Source: Aquisediminimonas profunda (GTDB taxonomy: Bacteria > Pseudomonadota > Alphaproteobacteria > Sphingomonadales > Sphingomonadaceae). Taken from it: DNA of 64,000 nucleotides. Shown one piece after another: positions 1-8,098 of the stretch (position 1 is the stretch's first letter; each line of letters begins with the position of its first letter). The DNA lies in the NCBI RefSeq assembly GCF_019443285.1, contig NZ_CP080327.1, forward strand, positions 3,342,526 through 3,406,525, given 5' to 3'. Under the pieces are notes generated by a model. It made no database searches and was not told the DNA's origin. It saw nothing but the letters and a program-made list of their open reading frames with translations. Position numbers and translations under genes: made by a program.

Positions 1-1
1 G

Positions 2-862
2 GAAGCAAGTTTTGTGCCCGGATTGTTGCGTCGGTACCGGCCTCGGGACTTTGATATCACTGCAACCTGTTCCTATCCGTTCACGAATTGGGCCTTGCGG
101 CGTCCATCCTTCCATGGGAGCCGACCCCCGCATGTTTTCATTACGCAAAATGGCGATTGGCCGGCCCAATCCGACAAGTCCGAATATCGCCTCTTTGGCT
201 GTGAAGGACTCGTCTGTACCAATCCCGACTATTACGAACGCAACCAAATGCAATGGACTTGCGCATTAATTCCCAACGGTATTGATGTAAATCTGTTTCG
301 CCCGGGGCCGTCAGCGCGGGAGAAATTTGGACTGCCGCAGACAGGGCAGGTCATCCTCATGGTCAGCGCCTTGATCCCATCCAAGAGGGTCGCTGACGGT
401 ATCCGAGCGGTCAGCCAATTGCCTGAAGCCCATCTCGTTGTTGCAGGCGACGGCCCATTGCGCGACGAGATACGACAGCTTGCTGAAGAGTTGTTGCCAA
501 ATCGATTTACGCGTGTGTCGGTTGCGGGGCATGAAATGCCCCTGCTCTATGGATCCGCAGACGTATTCCTGCATCTGTCCAAGGAAGAGTCGTTCGGGAA
601 TGTCTATATCGAGGCGATGGCCTGCGGACTGCCTATTGTGGGCCATGATACGGCACGTCTGAGATGGATTGTAGGAGATAACGAATTTCTGACTGACACG
701 ACGGATATCGCGGCTGTCTCAAAGCAATTGACGGAAGCCCGCTCAAGTTCCGCAGAACAAAAGAAGGCGCGCCTCGCTCGTTCATCCGACTTTTCGTGGT
801 CAAAGGTCGCGGCCAAATACCGGACCTTTTTTGAGCAAGTCATCGAAAGCCGGAAACAGTAG
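2..862 (+). CDS. Glycosyltransferase family 4 (GT-B), 5'-truncated
   Basis: Retaining GT-B glycosyltransferase that would add a sugar from a nucleotide donor to a lipid-linked glycan on the cytoplasmic face. The visible part has the family's C-terminal domain: IPNGIDVNLFRPG near the domain junction, a Rossmann stretch VILMVSALIPSKR, and the donor-binding block ESFGNVYIEAMACG with the family Glu. The frame is open to the first base, so the gene starts outside the window; a GTG at 14 is probably internal. About 286 residues are seen, where full GT4 enzymes have 350-400. It converges on the small minus-strand gene at 889. Acceptor and sugar cannot be read. Confidence 0.85.
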   Translation, partial: EASFVPGLLRRYRPRDFDITATCSYPFTNWALRRPSFHGSRPPHVFITQNGDWPAQSDKSEYRLFGCEGLVCTNPDYYERNQMQWTCALIPNGIDVNLFRPGPSAREKFGLPQTGQVILMVSALIPSKRVADGIRAVSQLPEAHLVVAGDGPLRDEIRQLAEELLPNRFTRVSVAGHEMPLLYGSADVFLHLSKEESFGNVYIEAMACGLPIVGHDTARLRWIVGDNEFLTDTTDIAAVSKQLTEARSSSAEQKKARLARSSDFSWSKVAAKYRTFFEQVIESRKQ

Positions 863-888
863 ATTCGATTTTCTACCGATGCCCTTGC

Positions 889-1137
889 CTATTTTGAGGC
901 CGTTGCAGCCTGATGCCTTTTCATCAGTTCGACCTCGACTTGAGTTTCCCTGAGGCTCTGGATCGCATTCATCCTCTGCACACTGTCCTCGACGGGCTTG
1001 TCGCTGCACACGGGAGCTTCGGCACCCAAGGAGTGATCATGGCCTGAGCGAGTCGCATGTGTATCCTGAGACGTCGCGAAAAAAAACGTTCCCAATGCCG
1101 ATGCGAGGGCAACTTTTCTCATGTCTCCCATCATCAT
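889..1137 (-). CDS. Small secreted hypothetical protein
   Basis: I do not recognise this 82-residue protein. It starts MMMGDMRKVALASALG and has a signal-peptide-like N-terminus with a likely cleavage near THA. The mature part is about 60 residues, polar, with one Cys and a helical, Gln/Glu-rich C-terminal half. An AAGGAAGG ribosome-binding site lies upstream of the ATG at 1137; a second in-frame ATG at 1122 also has a GGGAG site. It lies about 50 bases after the UDP-xylose synthase stop on the same strand, so it is probably co-transcribed with the polysaccharide genes. The signal peptide and ribosome-binding site support a real gene; the function is unknown. Confidence 0.55.
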   Translation of the reverse strand: MMMGDMRKVALASALGTFFFATSQDTHATRSGHDHSLGAEAPVCSDKPVEDSVQRMNAIQSLRETQVEVELMKRHQAATASK

Positions 1138-1190
1138 TGATGCTTCCTTCCTTGCTTCGAAAGCGGCCTCAAAAAAAAGAGGCGGCACCC

Positions 1191-2180
1191 CTAATCGAGA
1201 AAATCCCCGCTGCTGAAATACTCGATTGTCTTCTGCAGGCCTTCCCGCAATTGTACTTGCGGTTCCCAGTCCAGATTTGCCTTTGCCAGACTGATGTCGG
1301 GGCAACGCTGCAAAGGATCATCTTGCGGCAATGGCCGATAATCTATTTTGGATTTGGATCCCGTCAATTCAATGACCAATTCGGCCAGTTCCCGGATCGT
1401 GAACTCGTTAGGATTGCCCAAATTCATTGGCCCCGTAAAACCGGCAGGGCTGTCCATGAAGCGCAGGAACCCTTCTACCAGATCACTCGCAAAGCAGAAA
1501 CTGCGGGTCTGGGATCCGTCGCCGTAAACAGTAATCGGTTCCCCCTTCAAAGCCTGCATGATGAAGTTAGACACGACGCGGCCGTCCGATGGATGCATAC
1601 GGGGACCGTAGGTATTGAAAATCCGGACGACCTTGATGTCGAGGCCAAGCTGACGATGATAATCGAAGAACAAGGTTTCAGCGCAGCGCTTGCCTTCATC
1701 ATAGCACGACCGGATACCGATCGGATTGACGTTTCCCCAATAGGATTCGACCTGCGGATGAATTGAAGGATCGCCATAAACCTCGCTCGTCGACGCTTGA
1801 AAAATTCTGCATTTCAGGCGCTTGGCGAGGCCCAGCATATTGATTGCACCATGGACGGACGTCTTTGTCGTCTGCACGGGGTCATGCTGATAGTGAACCG
1901 GTGATGCCGGGCAGGCCAGGTTGTAGATCTCGTCCACCTCGACAAAAAGCGGAAAGCAGACGTCATGACGAAGGAATTCGAACCGCGGATGCTGATGCAG
2001 ATGTTCGATATTGCGTTTGGAACCGGTGAACAAGTTGTCGACACACAGGACGTCATGCCCCTGCTCGAGAAGCCGGTCGATCAAATGAGAGCCAAGAAAC
2101 CCGGCACCGCCTGTTACAAGCACCCGCTTCTGAGAAAAATAGTTACGTCCCACGCAAAAATCCTTGTCTGATGTGTTCAA
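1191..2180 (-). CDS. UDP-glucuronate decarboxylase (UDP-xylose synthase)
   Basis: NAD-dependent short-chain epimerase/dehydratase that converts UDP-glucuronate to UDP-xylose in the cytosol. The 329-residue length fits the family. Visible are the Rossmann motif GGAGFLG (residues 24-30), TSEVYGDP (131-138) with the Thr/Ser/Glu catalytic group, the decarboxylase signature YWGNVNPIG (147-155), and the YxxxK pair at Tyr160/Lys164 in SCYDEGKR. It supplies a pentose donor to the neighbouring glycosyltransferases. A second, divergent copy is fused to a flavoprotein at 3319-5730. Confidence 0.92.
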   Translation of the reverse strand: MNTSDKDFCVGRNYFSQKRVLVTGGAGFLGSHLIDRLLEQGHDVLCVDNLFTGSKRNIEHLHQHPRFEFLRHDVCFPLFVEVDEIYNLACPASPVHYQHDPVQTTKTSVHGAINMLGLAKRLKCRIFQASTSEVYGDPSIHPQVESYWGNVNPIGIRSCYDEGKRCAETLFFDYHRQLGLDIKVVRIFNTYGPRMHPSDGRVVSNFIMQALKGEPITVYGDGSQTRSFCFASDLVEGFLRFMDSPAGFTGPMNLGNPNEFTIRELAELVIELTGSKSKIDYRPLPQDDPLQRCPDISLAKANLDWEPQVQLREGLQKTIEYFSSGDFLD

Positions 2181-2282
2181 AAAATGCGCTTTACGCTTCC
2201 TAAACGGAAAAGCAGAACGGAATGGTTAACAAGACTTGCAGTAACCACAAGATTTCATGCCACTGCTTTAGCCAGGTCGCCT

Positions 2283-3308
2283 TCAGGCTGCGATCGAAGC
2301 CATGTAGCTGGATGGCGTACGCAGGTGAAGCTTGGTAGTCACTTGCACGAGAACGAACGTCGCCGTCGCGTAAATGTGGTAGCACCAGTGCATCGCCATA
2401 GCCACAGCGAGCCCGGGAAATGGGAGGCGCTTGGCAAGAAAGCTAAAAAACTTCCGGTTTCGGAATCCGTAGGCCAGGCAGAAGCAAAGCATTGCGATGC
2501 CGGCCGCCGATCCGAAAAATGGGACTGCCAAAAGGCAGAGCAGCGATGCGACGGCCATGAATGCTGTAATCCGCTCACCCGTCGCAACATTGAGATCAAG
2601 GCCCTGCGTTCGGCCGTCGGCAATCAGTTCGGACCAGGGATAGGCCCTTCGCACTACGTCGGTATGCCAGACGCGCCAGAGGCTCCAATCCTTGCAGTGG
2701 GTGCCAAAGGCACCATGAACCAACCGAATTCTGTAGCCTTTTGATTTGAGGCGGACACCGAGCTCGACGTCTTCAATGCTCGGGTGCGAGAACAGGTCCG
2801 TATCGTACCCCCCGAACTTCAGGAACGTCTGACGGTCAATCATTCCGATGCCCGACCAGAATGTCGTTGCTTCGCTTGGGCCATTCTGATGCACGAAATG
2901 GTGCCGCAGGTTTGCATAGAGACTGGTGTAACGGTCTGAACGCGGATGATCGTCGTAGGAGCCAAAAGCGGCAATCGCCCCAGTTTCGGAGATTTCCTGC
3001 GCAAGTAGATCGAGGACATCCGGAGCAATGACGACATCCGCATCGACAAACAGCAGCAAATCCGCCGTCGCCGCCTTTGCTGCAGCATTGCGACCATAGC
3101 CGGGCCCCTTGGGCCGACCTTCATTTCGCAAGATCTTGGCACCCGCCGCCTTGGCCATGGCATTGGTATCGTCGGTGGCGCCGTCATCATAGACAATCAG
3201 TTCATCCCCCGGCTGCAGCGCTACGCGAATAGCGTCGAGGCAAGGTCCGATTGTCGCCTGGGCATTGTAGGCCGGCACAATCACTGTCACGGATCGACGC
3301 TTGCCCAT
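2283..3308 (-). CDS. Glycosyltransferase family 2 (GT-A), membrane-anchored
   Basis: Inverting GT-A transferase for a surface glycan. The N-terminus has the GT2 start TVIVPAYNAQATIGPCLDAI, the metal-binding DxD as LLFVDADVVI near residue 90, and a later IEDVELGVRL acidic motif. The C-terminal third has two or three hydrophobic segments, including FMAVASLLCLLAVPFFG, that probably anchor it in the inner membrane. It starts 10 bases after the fusion gene's stop, so the two form an operon running towards the UDP-xylose synthase. Its 341 residues are normal for the family. The transferred sugar is unknown; a pentose is plausible from context only. Confidence 0.88.
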   Translation of the reverse strand: MGKRRSVTVIVPAYNAQATIGPCLDAIRVALQPGDELIVYDDGATDDTNAMAKAAGAKILRNEGRPKGPGYGRNAAAKAATADLLLFVDADVVIAPDVLDLLAQEISETGAIAAFGSYDDHPRSDRYTSLYANLRHHFVHQNGPSEATTFWSGIGMIDRQTFLKFGGYDTDLFSHPSIEDVELGVRLKSKGYRIRLVHGAFGTHCKDWSLWRVWHTDVVRRAYPWSELIADGRTQGLDLNVATGERITAFMAVASLLCLLAVPFFGSAAGIAMLCFCLAYGFRNRKFFSFLAKRLPFPGLAVAMAMHWCYHIYATATFVLVQVTTKLHLRTPSSYMASIAA

Positions 3309-3318
3309 TTGCAGCCCG

Positions 3319-5730
3319 TCAGAATGCGCGAGACCGGGTCAGGTCCGGCGCAGCCTCAATGTCTTCATGGTATTCCTTTTCCACGTTGACACTCCAAAGG
3401 TCATTGGATGCACCGAGAACGTTCTTGACCGCCAGCATCGCCGTCAACATCGAGTGATCCTGATTGTTGTAACGATGCATGCCGTTGCGACCGACAACCT
3501 GCAAGTTGCTGAAACCGGCCAGCCAGCCGCGGATCATGTCCAATGCTTCACGATAGTCCCCGTCATACACCGGGTAAGCCTTTGGCTGGCGGATCACCGT
3601 ACCGTCGACAACAGCAGAGGCTTTGGCCAGGCCAAGCCATTCCAGCTCGCGGGAAGCCTGCTCGATCAGTTCCTTGTTGTCCCGTTTCCAGAGTTCATCA
3701 TCGATGTTGCAGAAATATTCCATCCCGATGCTGGTCCGATTGGGATCGGGAACCATATGCTCCGACCATGAACGGAAATTCTGGATGCGACCAACTTCGA
3801 CTTCCGGACTGTGGATGTAGACCCAGTTGTCCGGGAAGAGATCACGACCTTCGAGGATCAGTGTCACGATAAGGAAATCGCGATACTTGAGCTTGCGCGC
3901 GGCCGCTTGAATTGCTGGCGGTGCCGGCGGATCCATGGCGAGAACAAGCGCCGCTATGGGCATCGATGAAATGAACTGGTCCGCTTCGAACGTATACTTT
4001 TCGGGACTATCCCCCGTGGTTGTGACTTCGAAGCCGGTGACACTATCGTCGTCATGGAAAATACGAGTGACGCTTGACAGCATCCGAACTTCGCCGCCCT
4101 GTGCCTCGACGCGGTCGCGAAATGCTTCCCACATCATGCCGGGCCCGAGACGCGGGTAATCAAACTTGTCGATAAGACTTGTCGTGTCATTCTGCCCAGT
4201 CAGGGCATTCAGCACAGCCTTGCGCAACGAAAGGTTCTTGATGCGCTGCGCGGCCCAATCGGCCTGCAGTTCCGTGCACGGCATTCCCCACACCTTTTCG
4301 GTGTAGCTCTTGAAGAAGTGCCAGAACAGGCGACCGCCGAAACGGTTGGTTACCCACTGCTCGAAATTTTCTTCTTCGGTGTGCGGATAGACCTTCCACT
4401 TGAGGTAGCTGAGCATGATCCGCGCAGATTCGTAAATGCCCATGTTGAAGAGCGCATTGAAGATTTTGAGCGGATAATCGAAATATTTGCCGCGATAGAA
4501 AATGCGGCTCAATCGCGGGCGGAGGAGGAATTCCTCTGGCAGCACTTCGCGCCACAGTGCTTCAACCGGCTTCACCTTCGTAAAGAACCGGTGCCCACCG
4601 ATATCGAAGCGATAGCCCTTGTAAGTCTCGGTCCGCGCGATACCACCAACCTGATCCGATTCCTCGAACACGACAACGTGGTGGCCTTCGCTGTGCTTCT
4701 GGAATTCATAGGCAGCAGTAAGCCCGGCAGGCCCGCCACCGATGATGCCAACAACCGCCTTGCCCTTGCTTTGTGCCGGTCGGGCAACGCCCCCTGCACG
4801 CATTTCTGCACGGAACCAATCGATCGTGCTATCAAGGCCAGCCTTGAGCATGACTGACGGCTCCCACCCCAAAACACTGCGCGCCAGGCTGATATCGGGG
4901 CAGCGCACATGTGGATCGTCTTCGGGCAGTTGCTCATGCACGATGGTCGAAACGGAACCCGTCTTTTCAAGAACAATTTCGGCGAGTTCGCGGATCGAGA
5001 ATTCATTCGGATTGCCAAGATTGATGGGGCCAATGCGTGCACCCGGAGCTTCCATCAACGCAATCAGGCCATCGACCATGTCGCTGACATAACAAAATGA
5101 TCGAGTCTGCGATCCGGCGCCATGTATTGTGAGCGGATGACCCGACAGCGCTTGCGACACAAAGTTTGGAATAACGCGTCCGTCGCCAGCGTGCATTCTT
5201 GGCCCATATGTATTGAACAGTCGCGCAACGCGTATTTCGGTATTGTGCTGTCGGTGAAAATCGTAGCACAGCGTTTCAGCAACGCGCTTGCCTTCGTCGT
5301 AACAGGCGCGCGTTCCGACGCAGTTGACGGCGCCAACATAATCTTCCGGCTGAGGGTGAACGTCCGGATCGCCATAGACTTCACTTGTTGATGCCTGGAG
5401 GAAACGCGCCTCGTGTTTCTGACTGAATTGGAGCGCGTTCAACGTTCCAACAAAATTGGTCCGCAATGTTGCGACGCCGTCGCGCCGATATTCACGGGGC
5501 GATCCTGGGCAGGCAAGGTTGTAGACTCTGTCCACTGCAATGTCAGGCAACCCCTCGCAAATATCACCCTCTATGAAGTGAAACTTGGGATTCGTCTGAA
5601 CGCCAGCGAGATTTTTCGCGCTGCCCGAGCCCAGATTATCGAAGCACCAAACTTCATGGCCAAGCTCTAACAGCCTGTCGCAAAGATGTGAGCCGATGAA
5701 CCCGGCTCCCCCTGTAACTAGAATTTTCAA
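3319..5730 (-). CDS. Fusion: UDP-glucuronate decarboxylase-like domain + UDP-galactopyranose-mutase-like FAD oxidoreductase
   Basis: Two-domain protein of about 803 residues. Residues 1-310 are an extended short-chain dehydrogenase similar to UDP-xylose synthases: [15 protein letters not shown] and CYDEGKR are present, but the usual YWGNVNPIG reads YVGAVNCVG. After a short polar linker comes a second dinucleotide fold, VVGIIGGGPAGLTAAYEF near residue 330, then DIGGHRFFTK. The remaining ~480 residues match the NAD(P)/FAD-dependent oxidoreductase family related to UDP-galactopyranose mutase and protoporphyrinogen oxidase, ending with GRNGMHRYNNQDHSM. I chose the TTG at 5730: GGGGG lies 5 bases upstream and translation begins MKILVTGG; the TTG at 5742 has no such site. 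No stop or frame change separates the two halves. Confidence 0.85.
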   Translation of the reverse strand: MKILVTGGAGFIGSHLCDRLLELGHEVWCFDNLGSGSAKNLAGVQTNPKFHFIEGDICEGLPDIAVDRVYNLACPGSPREYRRDGVATLRTNFVGTLNALQFSQKHEARFLQASTSEVYGDPDVHPQPEDYVGAVNCVGTRACYDEGKRVAETLCYDFHRQHNTEIRVARLFNTYGPRMHAGDGRVIPNFVSQALSGHPLTIHGAGSQTRSFCYVSDMVDGLIALMEAPGARIGPINLGNPNEFSIRELAEIVLEKTGSVSTIVHEQLPEDDPHVRCPDISLARSVLGWEPSVMLKAGLDSTIDWFRAEMRAGGVARPAQSKGKAVVGIIGGGPAGLTAAYEFQKHSEGHHVVVFEESDQVGGIARTETYKGYRFDIGGHRFFTKVKPVEALWREVLPEEFLLRPRLSRIFYRGKYFDYPLKIFNALFNMGIYESARIMLSYLKWKVYPHTEEENFEQWVTNRFGGRLFWHFFKSYTEKVWGMPCTELQADWAAQRIKNLSLRKAVLNALTGQNDTTSLIDKFDYPRLGPGMMWEAFRDRVEAQGGEVRMLSSVTRIFHDDDSVTGFEVTTTGDSPEKYTFEADQFISSMPIAALVLAMDPPAPPAIQAAARKLKYRDFLIVTLILEGRDLFPDNWVYIHSPEVEVGRIQNFRSWSEHMVPDPNRTSIGMEYFCNIDDELWKRDNKELIEQASRELEWLGLAKASAVVDGTVIRQPKAYPVYDGDYREALDMIRGWLAGFSNLQVVGRNGMHRYNNQDHSMLTAMLAVKNVLGASNDLWSVNVEKEYHEDIEAAPDLTRSRAF

Positions 5731-6134
5731 GCTTGCCCCCAAGTTTAAGGTACTGCCACGATAATGTTGGTTTGACTTATTCAGCTCCAGTTTGCGACTT
5801 ATCGGACCTTCCTTAAAAAGCTGTTATCTCTAGCGCAACACAGCCATTCGGTGGCGCTGCTTTCAGGGGAAAGCAAGGCAAAAAGAGCCTTAATGTACAG
5901 ATTGGTTGCGCCCGCGGATTTGGAATTTGTTAACCATTCTAACCGTATCAAACCCGTTAATTGCTCAAGTCGTCGCGTTGGTTCGGTTGCTGCCTTGCCA
6001 ACACGCTCTGAGCAATCGAACGGCCACAGCGATTTGCTGAAGATGGCCATTTGGGAGTTTGTCCAATGGCGCATTCCAGGTGCCGGGCCATCGGGGCGGC
6101 AGATCGGGTATTAGAATTGTCAGTTTGGGAAAAA
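5731..6134. other. Divergent intergenic region, fusion gene / DUF1996 gene
   Basis: This 404-base stretch separates the start of the minus-strand fusion gene from the start of the plus-strand DUF1996 lipoprotein, so it should hold two divergent promoters. It is more A+T-rich than its surroundings. The sequence GACTTAT occurs twice in direct orientation at 5774-5780 and 5796-5802, 22 bases apart. I find no convincing -35/-10 pair, no sigma-54 or sigma-28 site, no RNA gene, and no reading frame with a ribosome-binding site. Confidence 0.5.
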
Positions 6135-7355
6135 ATGAAAATAAGGTCGCGCAACCTTTCATCGGCGATCCTCGTCGCGTGTTCTTCAATTGCCTTGGCA
6201 TCATGCGGAGGAAGCACAGGCCAACAATCGGGCGGTTCAGCCATTCCGCCAGTTCCAGACCCCTCACCCGCGCCAGCCCCTTCACCGTCGCCTGCTCCAG
6301 CACCATCGCCAGCTCCCTCTCCTCCTCCACCGGGTTACGATCCGATGTCGGTTCAGCTTGCCGATGTTGCGAGCAATTTCGATGTGAATTCGGAGTTGGT
6401 GGCGGCCTGGGGTACAGGGGCGATCCCGCCGAGTGCCCTGCCTGATGTGGTGGGGGCATTCCGCTTCATCTGCAACGCGAGCCATTTGTCCTATGACGAT
6501 CCGATCGTCTATCCGGGCCAGCCCGGCAAGTCGCACCTGCATCAGTATTTCGGCAACACGCTGGCGAACGCGAACTCGACCTATACGAGCTTGCGGACCA
6601 CCGGCAGTTCCACCTGCAACAGTCCGCTCAACCGTTCGGCCTATTGGATGCCGGCGATGATGAATGACAAGGGCCAGGTCATCAAACCCGACTATGTGGC
6701 GATTTATTACAAGCGCAGGCCCAAGACCGACCCCTTGTGCGCCAAGATCGGTGTCGCCTGCGTCGATCTGCCGCGCGGACTGCGCTTCGTGTTCGGCTAC
6801 AACATGCTCAACACGACCGACAAGCCAACGGGCGCCGGCTATTTCAACTGTGACGGGACCGGAGCCATTCCCGGTCACTACAAGGACCTGCCCACGGCAC
6901 AGGCAAACTGCCCTGTCACGGCAAGAGTTGGTGCTGTCATATCCGCCCCTGAATGCTGGGACGGCAAGAACCTCGACAGCGCCGATCACCGCAGCCACGT
7001 CGCCTATTCGGCTTACATCGGGCAATCCTATGCCCAGTGCCCGTCAACCCATCCCTATGTCATTCCAACTTTCCAATTGGGCGCATGGTACAGCCAGGGG
7101 CCGGTCGCAGAACCGTGGCACCTGTCATCCGACGTCATGGCCGATGGGACAATGATGACCCCCGGCACGACCTTCCATGCCGACTGGTTCGGTGCCTGGG
7201 ATTCCTCCGTGATGTCAGCGTGGAGCAACAATTGCATCAACCTGCTGCTGAACTGTTCTGGCGGAGATCTGGGCAACGGCAAGCAGATGAAAATGTATTC
7301 CGGCTTCACCTGGACTGCCAGCCCACGCATTGTGAATGCGCCTCCTCCGGGTTAA
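6135..7355 (+). CDS. DUF1996 domain lipoprotein, copy 1
   Basis: Exported protein of about 406 residues. The start at 6135 gives a classic lipoprotein leader, MKIRSRN followed by a hydrophobic stretch and the lipobox LASC; upstream ATGs would bury it. After the Cys comes a Gly/Ser stretch and a Pro-Ala-Pro-Ser linker (about residues 40-70), then one DUF1996 domain to the C-terminus. The domain shows many His and aromatic motifs: KSHLHQYFG, DHRSHVAY, HPYVIPTF, FHADWFGAWD, plus several Cys that could form disulfides. The domain is known mainly from fungi and some bacteria and has no settled activity. The leader and linker suggest a membrane-tethered surface or periplasmic protein. Confidence 0.85.
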   Translation: MKIRSRNLSSAILVACSSIALASCGGSTGQQSGGSAIPPVPDPSPAPAPSPSPAPAPSPAPSPPPPGYDPMSVQLADVASNFDVNSELVAAWGTGAIPPSALPDVVGAFRFICNASHLSYDDPIVYPGQPGKSHLHQYFGNTLANANSTYTSLRTTGSSTCNSPLNRSAYWMPAMMNDKGQVIKPDYVAIYYKRRPKTDPLCAKIGVACVDLPRGLRFVFGYNMLNTTDKPTGAGYFNCDGTGAIPGHYKDLPTAQANCPVTARVGAVISAPECWDGKNLDSADHRSHVAYSAYIGQSYAQCPSTHPYVIPTFQLGAWYSQGPVAEPWHLSSDVMADGTMMTPGTTFHADWFGAWDSSVMSAWSNNCINLLLNCSGGDLGNGKQMKMYSGFTWTASPRIVNAPPPG

Positions 7356-7370
7356 CCCGCGACACCCACA

Positions 7371-7934
7371 TCAATGTGAATCTCGAACGGAACTCGGATT
7401 GCGTCGTGCCGTGCGTCCCGCGCCAAAAGCACTCGCTGCAATAAGAGAGATTCCCCCGAGCTCAATAATCCAGTTGAACCGGGCGCCGAGAACGCCAGAA
7501 TTCAAAATGCGATCAACGTGGTGAAACGATGCTGCTCGAATGCAAATAAACGCCCCGAGCAAAACGAAACCAGCCGCCGCCGCACTGATCTGCCCAGAAC
7601 TTTTTCTAAGCAGAACCACTGTCGTAACTGCACCGAATAGCGCCAACAACGAGATCGTGATCACGAAAAGCTTCTGGAGTTCGCGGCGACGGCCATACCA
7701 TCCCTCCGAATTGGCAAGGCCGCGCGCGAGGGCGGTCAGAAATGATTGAAGGTCCAACTGCTTGTTCAAGCCTAAAACCGCCAGAGCAATGGCCAAAATT
7801 GTCCAGAAGCGCTTTGCGTTAACATCCCTGCGCGACGCCAAGACGCAAAAGAACGAAGCCATGAAATAGGCAACCACGGTAAACCACCCCAAGAGGGACG
7901 GATCCCCGATCCCGGGAGACCAACCATAGATCAT
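7371..7934 (-). CDS. Conserved-looking five-helix membrane protein
   Basis: Hypothetical inner-membrane protein of 187 residues with five likely transmembrane segments, e.g. LLGWFTVVAYFMASFFCVLA, FWTILAIALAVLG and FVITISLLALFGAVTTVVLL. Between segments 2 and 3 lies a polar loop with LNKQLDLQSFLT and GWYGRRRELQK. I chose the ATG at 7934 because AGGGGG precedes it by 6 bases; the ATG at 7940 has that site directly abutting it. It lies antisense to and between the two DUF1996 genes, its stop 15 bases from the end of copy 1. I do not recognise the family. Confidence 0.7.
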   Translation of the reverse strand: MIYGWSPGIGDPSLLGWFTVVAYFMASFFCVLASRRDVNAKRFWTILAIALAVLGLNKQLDLQSFLTALARGLANSEGWYGRRRELQKLFVITISLLALFGAVTTVVLLRKSSGQISAAAAGFVLLGAFICIRAASFHHVDRILNSGVLGARFNWIIELGGISLIAASAFGAGRTARRNPSSVRDSH

Positions 7935-8098
7935 TTCCATCCCCCTATGCGGCCCAGAAAACTGTGATATGCTGCATTCGCATTGGAAACCATCCGCTAA
8001 ATCTGGGCGCGGACAGGTTTGCGTCAGTTTCGGGAGACCCAAAAGTGATTGGCCCAATAAAATCAGCGACGCTGCCGCTGAAAAAGGGGTGCAGTTTT

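Noticed and set aside
1059..1766. 235-codon open frame on the plus strand
   Set aside because: It is antisense to the UDP-xylose synthase and the small secreted gene, with no recognisable motif.
6282..7025. 247-codon open frame on the minus strand
   Set aside because: Antisense to the DUF1996 lipoprotein; the translation is Arg/Val-rich and motif-free, as expected from the reverse of a GC-rich gene.
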